From Clostridiales bacterium UBA1738 (GTDB taxonomy: Bacteria; Bacillota; Clostridia; UBA1381): a DNA stretch of 64,000 bases. Below the pieces are notes generated by a model. That model worked only from the letters and a program-made list of their open reading frames with translations, searched no databases and was not told where the DNA came from. This document shows, piece by piece, positions 1 to 8,060 of the stretch (positions within the stretch are counted from its first letter, which is position 1; every line of letters begins with the position of its first letter). The translations under genes and the position numbers were made by a program. The stretch covers positions 34,037-98,036 of the forward strand of contig DCIA01000010.1 of assembly GCA_002315735.1 (NCBI GenBank), in the 5' to 3' direction.

Positions 1-735
1 ACCTGCTATTGTAGGCGATGAAGTTGTGAATGGATAGATACCAAAATCAGGGTCTTTTAAAGTTCCAAGTTGTCCTTCTAAAAGAATATTCTTTCCTTCT
101 TTAATTGCCTTGTTCATAAACTCAACAGAGTTTATAACATATGGTCTTACCATTTCTCTGTATTCTTTTAATGTTTCAAATAGTTCATTTGCATCAAGAA
201 GTGGCTTGTGATAAACGTGTTCCAGTATCAGATTTTTGTATTCAACAGTATTTTTAACCTTTTCAAAAAGGTCTTTGTCATCTTGCAAAAGTTCCCAAAC
301 TTGAAATCCGATTTTTGCATATTTGTCGGAGAAAAATGGCGCAATACCTGACTTTGTTGAGCCGAACTGCCTGTCTGATAGTCTTTCTTCTTCATATGTA
401 TCAAGCAAGATATGATATGGCATCAAAACTTGCGCTCTTTCCGAAATTACAATGTTAGGTTTTTCAACACCACGGCTCACTATTTCGTTAATTTCCTTAA
501 ATAGTTCCGGAATATCAAGTGCAACACCGTTGCCAATCATATTTACAACATTTTTATTAAATGAACCGGACGGCAAAAGATGAAGTGCAAATTTCCCATA
601 ATCATTTACTATTGTGTGACCTGCGTTTGCACCGCCTTGAAATCTAATTACGATATCTGCATCTTTTGCAAGCATATCTGTAATTTTACCCTTACCTTCG
701 TCACCCCAGTTTGCGCCAACTACTGCTTTAACCAT
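1..735 (-). CDS. purA: Adenylosuccinate synthetase, N-terminal part (cut by window edge)
   Basis: PurA condenses IMP and aspartate, using GTP, to adenylosuccinate, the first committed step to AMP. The 245 visible residues are the N-terminal part of a protein normally about 425 long; the C-terminus lies beyond base 1. The GTP-binding motif NWGDEGKGK is at residues 9-17, with the catalytic Asp at 12, and GGANAGH is at 34-40 with the catalytic His at 40. The start ATG at 735 follows GGAGG at normal spacing. The FAD dehydrogenase gene ends 17 bases upstream on the same strand, so the two are probably co-transcribed downstream of the purine-salvage operon. Identity is certain; only the missing end is unknown. 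Confidence 0.96.
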   Translation of the reverse strand, partial: MVKAVVGANWGDEGKGKITDMLAKDADIVIRFQGGANAGHTIVNDYGKFALHLLPSGSFNKNVVNMIGNGVALDIPELFKEINEIVSRGVEKPNIVISERAQVLMPYHILLDTYEEERLSDRQFGSTKSGIAPFFSDKYAKIGFQVWELLQDDKDLFEKVKNTVEYKNLILEHVYHKPLLDANELFETLKEYREMVRPYVINSVEFMNKAIKEGKNILLEGQLGTLKDPDFGIYPFTTSSPTIAG

Positions 736-752
736 TTTAAAATTCCTCCAAA

Positions 753-2150
753 TTATTCTTTATCTGTAAGTTTTCGTCCCATTAAAACACCCATTACAGA
801 TGCCATCATAAGACCTCTTGTCCAACCGCTTGAATCGCCAAGACAGTGAAGACCTTTTATACTTGTATTAAAGTCCGTATCCATTTTAACACGATTTGAG
901 TAAAATTTCAACTCCGGAGAGTATAAAAGTGTTTCATAAGATGCAAATCCCGGAACAACATTGTCAACAGCTTTAATAAAGTTGATGATATTAAGCATCG
1001 ACCTATATGGAAGTGCTGCTGTAATATCCCCTGCAACCGCATCAGGAAGTGTAGGTTTTACGTTACTTTGTTGTAGTTCCTTAGGCCATGTGCGTTTTCC
1101 GTCTAGGATATCGCCAAATCTTTGGACTAATATATGTCCGTTTGCAAGCATATTAGTAAGCTCACCAATTTTTTGTGCATATGCAATCGGTTGATTAAAC
1201 GGAGTCGAGAAATTGTGTGAACACAAAATAGCAACATTAGTGTTGTTTGATTTCTTTTCCTTGTATGAGTGACCGTTTACAACTGCTAAATCATTATCAT
1301 AGTTTTCTTGACTTACAAATCCGCCGGGGTTTTGACAGAAGGTTCTAACCTTATTTTTAAACGGCTCCGGCCAACCGATAAGTTTTGATTCATACAAAAC
1401 TTCGTTGACGCGTTCCATAACCTCATTTCTAACCTCTACACGAACACCGATGTCAACAGTTCCCGGCTCGTGTGCAATATTATGCTCGCTACAAATATGT
1501 TCAAGCCATTCGGCACCACGCCTTCCTGTTGCAACAATTGTATGGTCGGCTGTAATTTCAATTTCTTCTTTTCCGTTTGTAATATATGCACCAAGGCAAA
1601 TATCTCCCGCTAAATGCAAGTTTGTACATTCATATCCAAATAGAATTTCAACCCCATTTTCTTGCAAATATTTTTCTATTGCAAGATAAAGGCTTTGTGC
1701 CTTTTCTGTTCCTAGGTGCCTAATCGGGCAATCAACAAGTTTTAGACCTGCTTTAATTGCATTTTTTCTAATTTCCTTTACTGCGTCAGAATCGCTTACA
1801 CCCTCAACTTTTGTATCAGCACCAAATTCCAAATAAATCTTATCTGTATAATCTATCATTTCTTGTGCAAAATCTTCTCCGATTAGATTAGGCAAATCAC
1901 CACCAACATCGGAAGATAGAGAAAGCTTGCCATCTGAAAACGCTCCTGCGCCTGAAAATCCTGTTGTAATATGGCAATATGGTTTACAGTTCATACATTT
2001 TTGAGTTTTTGCCTTAGGGCAACTGCGTTTTTCGATGCTTTGACCTTTTTCAACAATAACAATCTTCTTTTTTGAGCCCTGTCTTAACATTTCTAATGCC
2101 GTAAAAATACCCGCAGGTCCAGCCCCAATGATAAGTACATCTTTCTTCAT
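753..2150 (-). CDS. FAD-dependent dehydrogenase of the COG2509 type
   Basis: This is a 465-residue flavoprotein with an N-terminal Rossmann motif (GAGPAG at residues 9-14) and a C-terminal FAD-closing segment with LGDSSGWTRG. It belongs to the uncharacterised FAD-dependent dehydrogenases (COG2509); substrate and partner are unknown. A Cys cluster C44-X7-C52-X2-C55-X3-C59 follows the first beta-alpha unit and could bind a metal or Fe-S centre, which is inference. I chose the ATG at 2150 because AGGAG lies just upstream; an in-frame start 9 codons earlier would place that ribosome site inside the gene. It lies between the nucleoside transporter and purA, separated from the transporter by a strong terminator, so a purine link is only positional. 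Confidence 0.85.
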   Translation of the reverse strand: MKKDVLIIGAGPAGIFTALEMLRQGSKKKIVIVEKGQSIEKRSCPKAKTQKCMNCKPYCHITTGFSGAGAFSDGKLSLSSDVGGDLPNLIGEDFAQEMIDYTDKIYLEFGADTKVEGVSDSDAVKEIRKNAIKAGLKLVDCPIRHLGTEKAQSLYLAIEKYLQENGVEILFGYECTNLHLAGDICLGAYITNGKEEIEITADHTIVATGRRGAEWLEHICSEHNIAHEPGTVDIGVRVEVRNEVMERVNEVLYESKLIGWPEPFKNKVRTFCQNPGGFVSQENYDNDLAVVNGHSYKEKKSNNTNVAILCSHNFSTPFNQPIAYAQKIGELTNMLANGHILVQRFGDILDGKRTWPKELQQSNVKPTLPDAVAGDITAALPYRSMLNIINFIKAVDNVVPGFASYETLLYSPELKFYSNRVKMDTDFNTSIKGLHCLGDSSGWTRGLMMASVMGVLMGRKLTDKE

Positions 2151-2181
2151 TATAAATTCTCCTTTTTTTCTAAACAAAACG

Positions 2182-2220
2182 GCAAAAAATCTCTCACCTT
2201 TTTTCTGTAAGAGATTTTGC
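2182..2220 (-). terminator. Rho-independent terminator after the nucleoside importer operon
   Basis: Seen on the minus strand: an arm at 2207-2220 pairs with 2182-2197 around a 9-base loop, with a run of T following in the transcript direction. It lies directly after the nupQ stop codon (2226) and before the FAD dehydrogenase start (2150). It should end most transcripts of xpt-nupNOPQ and leave the FAD gene to read-through or its own promoter. Confidence 0.8.
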
Positions 2221-2225
2221 TTTAT

Positions 2226-3209
2226 TTATCTGTCTTCTCTAAAATATGCAAGTCCTAAACTTTGAGGTGGCTGATTTTCCTTTTTGTTTCTAACACTTGT
2301 CAAAACAAGAACAAGAATAGTTACGACATAAGGAAGCATCTCAAATAATTTCTTGGCACTTACTGAAATATCCGGAATATATGTAGGTATTACATATAAA
2401 AATCCAAATAGTATTGAGCCTAAAATACTAACGCTTGGTTTCCAAGTAGCAAAAATAACAAGTGCAATAGATAGCCAACCACGGTCACCAAAAGCATTGT
2501 TTGACCAAACACCGTTAGCATAGTCCATAACATAATAAAGTCCACCAAGACCTGCAATAGCACTACCTATACAAGTTGTCAGATATTTATATTTTGTTAC
2601 ATTTACGCCTGTCGCATCAGCAGTTTGTGGACTTTCTCCAACTGCTCTTAAATGCAGCCCAACTCTCGTTTTGTTTAGTATATATGATGCAACAAGAGCG
2701 ATTATGATTGCTAAATACGCCAAGAATCCATATGATAGGAACATTTCGCCAAACCAACCACATTTGCCGGCAAACGGTAACATTGTTTTAAATGCTTTGC
2801 TGGTTTCCGAAAGTGAAATTGACGGAACGTCTAGCTTTGTAATTGTAATAAGCGAACCACCGAAGAAGTTTCCTATACCGATACCAAAAGTTGTAAGGGC
2901 AAGACCTGTAACATTTTGATTTGCTCTTAGGGTTACTGTTAAGAAACAGTAAATAAGTCCCATTATAGTTGAACCTACAATACAGCATAAGAATGCGATT
3001 ATAATTGCCAAAATCGGATTAATGTTTTGTGGGCCTACACCTTGTTCATAAAGGAACGCTCCTGCAACACCACTTATAGCACCAACATACATAATTCCCG
3101 GAATACCAAGATTTAAGTGTCCTGATTTTTCTGTCAGAATTTCTCCTGTTGAGCCGTATAAAAGAGGAATACCTTGCATAACTGCACGTTGAATAATAGT
3201 TGCTATCAT
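2226..3209 (-). CDS. nupQ: ABC importer permease for nucleosides (NupQ/YufQ-like)
   Basis: This is a 327-residue integral membrane protein with about eight to nine hydrophobic segments, of the branched-chain/BMP-type permease family. With the permease encoded upstream it would form the membrane channel of a BMP-type ABC importer. Its first codons overlap the stop of the preceding permease gene by four bases (ATGA), a sign of translational coupling, and GAGGAGG lies ahead of the start. Family members such as B. subtilis NupQ import guanosine and other nucleosides. The guanine-riboswitch context supports a purine nucleoside substrate here, but the specificity is inferred. The C-terminus is short and charged. 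It is the last gene before a strong terminator. Confidence 0.88.
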   Translation of the reverse strand: MIATIIQRAVMQGIPLLYGSTGEILTEKSGHLNLGIPGIMYVGAISGVAGAFLYEQGVGPQNINPILAIIIAFLCCIVGSTIMGLIYCFLTVTLRANQNVTGLALTTFGIGIGNFFGGSLITITKLDVPSISLSETSKAFKTMLPFAGKCGWFGEMFLSYGFLAYLAIIIALVASYILNKTRVGLHLRAVGESPQTADATGVNVTKYKYLTTCIGSAIAGLGGLYYVMDYANGVWSNNAFGDRGWLSIALVIFATWKPSVSILGSILFGFLYVIPTYIPDISVSAKKLFEMLPYVVTILVLVLTSVRNKKENQPPQSLGLAYFREDR

Positions 3210-4306
3210 CTTAATTCCTCCTCTGTTTTATTATTTAACATAATCTTGTAATTAATGAAAAATTCGCTACTAATAATGAAGAAAATGATAATCCCTGTAA
3301 TAATATCTGAGAAAGAATCATTTAATCTGAATTTTTCTGAAATCTTTGATGAGCCTTTTTCAAGGAACACTATCAAGAAGGATGTCAATACCATAAAAAT
3401 AGGATTAAATTTTGCAAGCCATGAAACCATGATTGCTGTAAATCCTCTTCCGCCTGCCGTTGTGCTCTTTAATGAGTGGTCTGTTCCTGCAACAAGCAAA
3501 AGCCCTGCAATACCACAAATTGCCCCGGATAGTGTCATTGTTCTTAAAATAACTTTTTTAACATTTATTCCGACATATCTTGCAGTATTTTCACTACCAC
3601 CGACAACGGATAACTCATATCCATGCTTACTGTATTTTAAGTAAATAAACATAAATACTGTAACTAGGATAACTACTAAGATATTAAATAAATATTGTTT
3701 TCCCGCAATAATCGGAAGATGACCGAATTCCAAAACTCTTGGAGTACCCGAACCCTTCGGAACTGACCATTCAAGTGTGTAATACGCAACAAGTTGTGTT
3801 GCTATGTAGTTCATCATAAGCGTAAATAGCGTTTCGTTTGAGTTCCAGCCTGCCTTAAATATAGCCGGAATAAGTCCCCAAACAGCACCAAAAACAATAC
3901 TTGCAACAAGCATTATTGGAATTAATAGTGCATCAGGAATTTTCCCGCCAAGGAAAATGATACACATCGCAGATGCAAGACCGCCCATTAAAACTTGTCC
4001 TTCTGCACCTATGTTCCAAAACTTCATCTTAAAAGCAGGAGTAACTGCTATTGAAATACAAAGTAAAATTGCAACTTCTTGAAAAAGTGACCAAACAAGT
4101 CTGTTTGTTCCAAGTGCACCCATAAACATCGCTTCATAAACTTTTAATGGGTTTAAGCCCGTTAAAGAAACTGTAACAAGTCCACACACTATAAGTGCTG
4201 CGACAATAGCAATCGCACGAATTATCCAAGCCTTCCACCAAGGCATTATACCTCTTTTGGCAATGTGAAATAGTGGCACACGTTCTTTTATTTTTACCTT
4301 ACTCAT
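3206..4306 (-). CDS. nupP: ABC importer permease for nucleosides (NupP/YufP-like)
   Basis: A 366-residue polytopic membrane protein with a positively charged N-terminus and about nine to ten hydrophobic segments. It carries the conserved family stretch around NIGAEGQVLMGG near residue 97, typical of BMP-system permeases. It pairs with NupQ to form the translocation pore and docks on the double ATPase encoded immediately upstream. The start ATG lies inside the end of the ATPase gene (8-base overlap) after a GGAGGTGG ribosome site. Length and gene order (binding protein, ATPase, permease, permease) match B. subtilis nupNOPQ. Nucleoside import is known for the family; the exact substrate is inferred. 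Confidence 0.88.
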   Translation of the reverse strand: MSKVKIKERVPLFHIAKRGIMPWWKAWIIRAIAIVAALIVCGLVTVSLTGLNPLKVYEAMFMGALGTNRLVWSLFQEVAILLCISIAVTPAFKMKFWNIGAEGQVLMGGLASAMCIIFLGGKIPDALLIPIMLVASIVFGAVWGLIPAIFKAGWNSNETLFTLMMNYIATQLVAYYTLEWSVPKGSGTPRVLEFGHLPIIAGKQYLFNILVVILVTVFMFIYLKYSKHGYELSVVGGSENTARYVGINVKKVILRTMTLSGAICGIAGLLLVAGTDHSLKSTTAGGRGFTAIMVSWLAKFNPIFMVLTSFLIVFLEKGSSKISEKFRLNDSFSDIITGIIIFFIISSEFFINYKIMLNNKTEEELR

Positions 4307-5858
4307 TTATTCCACCTCCAATTTCAGCCATATCTTCGCTTGATGATTTTGTCATCAAATATCCAATCTCTTCTTTTGTTGCCTTTGTTGCATCAACAGT
4401 ACCTGAGATTTTTCCGCCACCGATTACTACGATTCTATCGCAAAGTTCCAATAAAACGTCCAAATCTTCGCCAACAAATATAACTGCTGTACCCTTTTCT
4501 TTTTGTTCATTTAAAAGATTATAAATCATATATGCAGAGTTGATATCAAGTCCACGAACAGGATATGCAACCATCAAAAGTTTTGGTGATGATGCAATTT
4601 CACGGCCAACCAATACCTTTTGAACATTACCACCCGAAAGTTTTCTAACCGGAGTTTCAACGCCCGGAGTTACAACTTCAAGTCTTTCAACAATATCGTC
4701 TGCCAAATTCTTAGGAGCTTTTCTCTCTAAGAAAACTGATTTTCCTTTTCTGTAACTTCTCAGCATCATATTATCAACAATATCCATATTGCCGACAAGT
4801 CCCATGCCAAGTCTGTCTTCCGGAACAAATGCAAGTCTTACACCAAGTTCACGAATTTGTCTTGGTGTTTTGCCCTTTAATTCTTCTTCCGTGCCTGTCT
4901 TTGGATTTTTATAAATAATACTTCCGCTATCAATATGTTGAAGTCCTGCAATAGCCTCTAAAAGTTCTCTTTGTCCACTTCCCGCAATGCCTGCGATACC
5001 CAAAATTTCTCCGGAATTTGCAGTAAATGACACATCATCCAAAAGTTTTATTCCATCACGGTTCATACAACTAATATCTTTAACTGTAAGCCTTGGGGAA
5101 ACATTTTTAGGTTCGCTTCTTTTGATGTTTAGACTAACCTTTTTGCCCACCATCATCTCTGTAAGTTCAGCCTCGGTTGTTTCTGAAGTATTAACTGTTC
5201 CTATGTACTCTCCCTTTCTAAGAACTGTTACTCTGTCAGAAAGTGATAATACTTCGTGAAGTTTGTGAGTAATAATGATTATTGTTTTGCCTGCTTCACG
5301 CATCTTTCTCAAAATTGCAAACAGTTTTCTTGTTTCTTGTGGCGTCAAAACCGCAGTAGGTTCGTCTAGGATTAGAATGTCAGCTCCTCTAAACAAAACC
5401 TTGATAATTTCAACTGTTTGTTTTTCCGAAACAGACATTTCATATATTTTCTTGGAAGGGTCTAATTCAAAGCCGTACGATTCACTGATTTTCTTAATCT
5501 CTTCCACATAGTTTTTCATTACAAATTTTTTGCCGTCTTCAATGCCTAAAACTATATTTTCAGCAGCAGAAAAGACATCTACCAGCTTAAAATGTTGGTG
5601 AATCATTCCGATTTTATGTTCAAATGCATCTTTTGGAGAACGGATAACTACTTCCTCTCCATCTATCAAAATTTCGCCTTTATCCGGAAAATAAATACCG
5701 GAAATCATATTCATAAGCGTAGTTTTACCACTTCCGTTTTCACCCAAAATAGACAAAATTTCGCCGTGGTTTACCGTCATTGAAACATCTTTGTTGGCAG
5801 TAATAGAGCCAAATTGTTTTGTTATGTTTCTTAATTCTATTGCCGGTGTTTGATTCAT
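4299..5858 (-). CDS. nupO: ABC importer double ATPase for nucleosides (NupO/YufO-like)
   Basis: This 519-residue protein has two fused ABC ATPase domains and powers the BMP-type importer. The first domain has Walker A GENGSGKTT near residue 39, a variant signature SVSEKQ and Walker B LILDEPTAVL. The second has the usual degenerate Walker A GIAGSGQRE, an intact signature LSGGNVQK, and a Walker B region reading MVAYPVRGLD, where Ala-Tyr replaces the catalytic acidic pair. Only the first site is therefore expected to hydrolyse ATP well, as in the related RbsA/MglA and YufO proteins. The start follows AGGAGG. A stable hairpin separates it from the upstream lipoprotein gene, which should give more binding protein than ATPase. 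Confidence 0.92.
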   Translation of the reverse strand: MNQTPAIELRNITKQFGSITANKDVSMTVNHGEILSILGENGSGKTTLMNMISGIYFPDKGEILIDGEEVVIRSPKDAFEHKIGMIHQHFKLVDVFSAAENIVLGIEDGKKFVMKNYVEEIKKISESYGFELDPSKKIYEMSVSEKQTVEIIKVLFRGADILILDEPTAVLTPQETRKLFAILRKMREAGKTIIIITHKLHEVLSLSDRVTVLRKGEYIGTVNTSETTEAELTEMMVGKKVSLNIKRSEPKNVSPRLTVKDISCMNRDGIKLLDDVSFTANSGEILGIAGIAGSGQRELLEAIAGLQHIDSGSIIYKNPKTGTEEELKGKTPRQIRELGVRLAFVPEDRLGMGLVGNMDIVDNMMLRSYRKGKSVFLERKAPKNLADDIVERLEVVTPGVETPVRKLSGGNVQKVLVGREIASSPKLLMVAYPVRGLDINSAYMIYNLLNEQKEKGTAVIFVGEDLDVLLELCDRIVVIGGGKISGTVDATKATKEEIGYLMTKSSSEDMAEIGGGINE

Positions 5859-5925
5859 TATAATTACCTCCTACAACATTTTTAGCTTAAAAAAACAATT
5901 ATTTCCATAAATGCTTTTTTAGACC

Positions 5926-5971
5926 AAAAACCGCAACAGGCGGAGAAGAAAATTTCTCTCCGCCTTAGTTG
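5926..5971 (-). terminator. Intercistronic hairpin between the binding protein and ATPase genes
   Basis: Minus-strand structure: a GC-rich stem (5939-5946 with 5957-5964) extended by 5934-5937 with 5968-5971 across a small bulge, then a five-T run. It sits 12 bases after the lipoprotein stop codon. Partial terminators or 3' stabilising hairpins in this position commonly keep the binding-protein message in excess over the transporter message. The T run is short, so read-through into nupO is expected. Confidence 0.65.
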
Positions 5972-5983
5972 TTTATTTTAATT

Positions 5984-7195
5984 TTAGAACATGCTGTTTA
6001 GTAGTTCGATACCATCAATCTTAAGATCGAAGTATGGAGCTGAACGCTTAACTGATTCTACAAATATACCATTTTCGATAACTTCTGTATCAGGTGTGTA
6101 AGCTTCGTCAGTATCAACGTCTGCTAAATAACTGTCAAGTTTCTTGCCTTCAACTGTGAAGTTAGCTGTATCAAATACGCTGATTTCACCCTTTTGAAGT
6201 TTAGCCTTAGCTTCTTCGATAGCTTCCTTTGTACCCTTAGCTGCAACTGCTTCGTTAACATCTGTTAGAGTAACTGAACCGGCCTCTAAACCTTCGCACC
6301 AGTCATATGGAATTTCTGTTCCGTTAATTACGCTTTCGATAACGAATTTGTAATATGGTGTCCAGTCAATTCTTGATGATACGATGAATGTGTTAGGGCA
6401 AGCTGTTTGTGTGCTACCATTGTATGATACGTTAGGAATGTTTGCATTTTCACAAGCTGTTGGAGCACCCATTGAGTCAGCGTGTTGGCTGATAAGTTTA
6501 CATCCGTTGTTGATAAGTTTTGTAGCAGCTTCTTTTTCAAGAGCTTCATCATACCAGCTTCCTGTGAATTGTACTTGCATTGTTGCTGTTGGGCAAACTG
6601 AACGAGCACCTAGGAAGAATGATGTGTAACCTGAAATAACTTCTGCGTATGTATAAGCACCAACATAACCGATTTTAGCTTCTTCTGCTGAGAATTCACC
6701 GGCTTCAATCATTTCGTTAAGTTTCATACCTGCTGCGATACCTGCAAGATATCTGCCTTCATATATAGAAGCGAATGCGTTGTGGAAGTTTGCAAGCTTT
6801 TCTGTATGAGCTGTTGTACCTGTTGCATGGCAGAATTGAACTTCCGGGAATTCTTTTGCTGCTTTTAATAGGTATGGTTCATGACCGAAACTGTCTGCAA
6901 ATACTATGCTACATCCTTGGTCTGCAAGGTCTGCTGCTGCTTCATAACATTCATTACCTTCAGGAATGTTTGTCTTGAAGATAACTTGGTCATCTGTAAG
7001 GTTCAATGCTTCTTGTGCTGCTCTTGCTGCATCCATAAAGTTCTTGTCATAAGTTGAGTTTTCATCGTGTAAGAAGATAAAACCAACCTTAATGTCAGCG
7101 TTAGCACTTTCTTCTGTCTTTCCGCAGCTTGTCAAAGCCAAGCATGATGTTGCAACCATTGCAATCACCATTAAAACTGATAATAGTTTTTTCAT
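5984..7195 (-). CDS. nupN: BMP-family nucleoside-binding lipoprotein
   Basis: This is the substrate-binding protein of the adjacent ABC importer, tethered outside the membrane. The 403 residues start with a lipoprotein signal (Lys-Lys, a hydrophobic stretch, lipobox LTSC with the lipidated Cys at 24), then a BMP/Med fold. Family features include FLHDENSTYDKNF after the signal and KIGYVGAYTYAEV midway. BMP proteins bind purine nucleosides (TmpC/PnrA, BmpA, NupN). The start follows GGAGG. It lies 60 bases downstream of xpt, in the operon led by the guanine riboswitch, which supports guanosine/inosine-type ligands by inference. Lys codons lean to AAG and Ala codons to GCT more than in neighbours, as in highly expressed genes. 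Confidence 0.92.
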   Translation of the reverse strand: MKKLLSVLMVIAMVATSCLALTSCGKTEESANADIKVGFIFLHDENSTYDKNFMDAARAAQEALNLTDDQVIFKTNIPEGNECYEAAADLADQGCSIVFADSFGHEPYLLKAAKEFPEVQFCHATGTTAHTEKLANFHNAFASIYEGRYLAGIAAGMKLNEMIEAGEFSAEEAKIGYVGAYTYAEVISGYTSFFLGARSVCPTATMQVQFTGSWYDEALEKEAATKLINNGCKLISQHADSMGAPTACENANIPNVSYNGSTQTACPNTFIVSSRIDWTPYYKFVIESVINGTEIPYDWCEGLEAGSVTLTDVNEAVAAKGTKEAIEEAKAKLQKGEISVFDTANFTVEGKKLDSYLADVDTDEAYTPDTEVIENGIFVESVKRSAPYFDLKIDGIELLNSMF

Positions 7196-7233
7196 AATAA
7201 TACCTCCACGCCTTTCGGCAATTTTAAAATATA

Positions 7234-7250
7234 TGTAAACTAAATTTACA
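7234..7250. repeat. Inverted repeat TGTAAA-N5-TTTACA in the xpt-bmp gap
   Basis: A perfect 6-base inverted repeat with a 5-base spacer sits between the xpt stop codon (7256) and the lipoprotein start (7195). It could be an operator for a purine or catabolite regulator or a weak RNA hairpin. There is no T run and no clear promoter next to it. Nothing links it to a known regulator. Confidence 0.35.
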
Positions 7251-7255
7251 TCAAG

Positions 7256-7834
7256 TTAGTTTTGTGGGCGAAATTTTATACCGTTTTCGTCCATCTCATC
7301 AATTATCGCAAGTGATTCAACCCTTAGGCCTTCTCTTCTTAGGTTATCGCCACCGCCTTGATATCCTTTTTCAATAACGGTAACAGCACCAACAACCTGA
7401 GCCAAAGACTGTTTTGCAATACTAATAAGCCCCCTTAAAGACTCACCTGTTGCAAGAAAATCATCAAGCACTAATAATTTGTCATTCTCACCCAAGAAAG
7501 CCTTTTCAACAGTTATGTTGTTAACATTTTTTCTTGTGTAAGATTCAACCAATGCTGAATATGAATCCTTTGATACATTGCTCGGATTGCCTTTTTTAGC
7601 AAATACAACAGGGATATTCATTTCATAAGCCGCAGCAACCGCAATCGCAATTCCTGATGCTTCGATTGTAAGAATTTTTGTAGGATTTGAATCCTTAAAA
7701 AGTCTTGCAATTTCCTTTCCCATCTCTTTTAAAAATACAGTGTCGATTTGTTGATTAATAAAGTTGTTAACTTTTAAAATATCACCCGGAAGAACTCTTC
7801 CTTCGTTTACGATTTTTTCTTCTAACGCTTTTAT
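7256..7834 (-). CDS. xpt: Xanthine phosphoribosyltransferase, apparent AUA start
   Basis: Xpt converts xanthine and PRPP to XMP in purine salvage. The PRPP loop is at about residues 122-132 (LVLDDFLATGE), and the whole length matches the family (about 190 residues). No ATG, GTG or TTG exists at the position where the family starts. The codon aligned with the usual Met of MEALK-type N-termini is ATA at 7834-7832, preceded by AGAGG at 8-base spacing, giving 192 residues. The only upstream in-frame ATG (7876) lies inside the riboswitch terminator hairpin and would have no ribosome site. Either a non-canonical AUA start is used or the sequence carries a base error. First gene of the guanine-riboswitch operon. 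Confidence 0.9.
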   Translation of the reverse strand: MKALEEKIVNEGRVLPGDILKVNNFINQQIDTVFLKEMGKEIARLFKDSNPTKILTIEASGIAIAVAAAYEMNIPVVFAKKGNPSNVSKDSYSALVESYTRKNVNNITVEKAFLGENDKLLVLDDFLATGESLRGLISIAKQSLAQVVGAVTVIEKGYQGGGDNLRREGLRVESLAIIDEMDENGIKFRPQN

Positions 7835-7866
7835 TGAAAACGCCTCTTTTCTGTATATTTTAGAAC

Positions 7867-7890
7867 AAAAAAACATGTCTTACGACATGT
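7867..7890 (-). terminator. Intrinsic terminator of the guanine riboswitch
   Basis: Minus-strand hairpin: arm 7884-7890 (ACATGTC) pairs with 7873-7879 (GACATGT) around a four-base loop, followed by a run of seven T. The 5' arm bases 7887-7890 can instead pair with 8001-8004 as part of a 10-bp antiterminator, so it should form only when the aptamer is closed by ligand. Confidence 0.88.
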
Positions 7891-7925
7891 CACCAACACA
7901 AAAACACAGTTGTTCGCTGTGTTTT

Positions 7926-8004
7926 ACTTCCCAATAGTCACAGTTTTTACGGCACTGTGGTAGAAACTTTCGGACCTTATCTCCCGAATATATATTGGTA
8001 ACAT
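7926..8004 (-). promoter_or_regulatory. Guanine-sensing purine riboswitch upstream of xpt
   Basis: Read on the minus strand, the purine aptamer is complete: P1 (7993-7998 with 7931-7936), J1/2 TATA, P2 with a G-rich loop, the invariant J2/3 GTTTCTACC, P3 around CCGTAAA, and J3/1 GACTA. The specifier base in J3/1 is C, which is known to select guanine or hypoxanthine over adenine. Bases 7995-8004 can form ten pairs (one G-U) with 7887-7896, an antiterminator that overlaps both P1 and the terminator arm. Guanine binding should therefore close P1, free the terminator at 7867-7890, and switch off xpt and nucleoside import. A second small hairpin (ACACAG/CTGTGT) lies at about 7901-7925. Confidence 0.95.
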
Positions 8005-8031
8005 TTTTTATTAAATATTTACTACTCATAA

Positions 8032-8060
8032 AGAATATCACAATATTGTCTTTCTGTCAA
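8032..8060 (-). promoter_or_regulatory. Promoter of the xpt-nupNOPQ operon
   Basis: Minus-strand TTGACA (8055-8060), 17-base spacer, TATTCT (8032-8037). Transcription would begin near 8025, just ahead of the purine aptamer, giving a leader of about 190 bases before the coding start. Confidence 0.75.

Noticed and set aside
580..849. Plus-strand open frame across the purA/FAD gene junction
   Set aside because: It overlaps purA, its ribosome site and the end of the FAD gene; Cys-rich translation of no known type.
7835..7876. ATG at 7876 as the xpt start
   Set aside because: It lies in the terminator hairpin of the riboswitch, has no ribosome site and would add 14 residues absent from the family.
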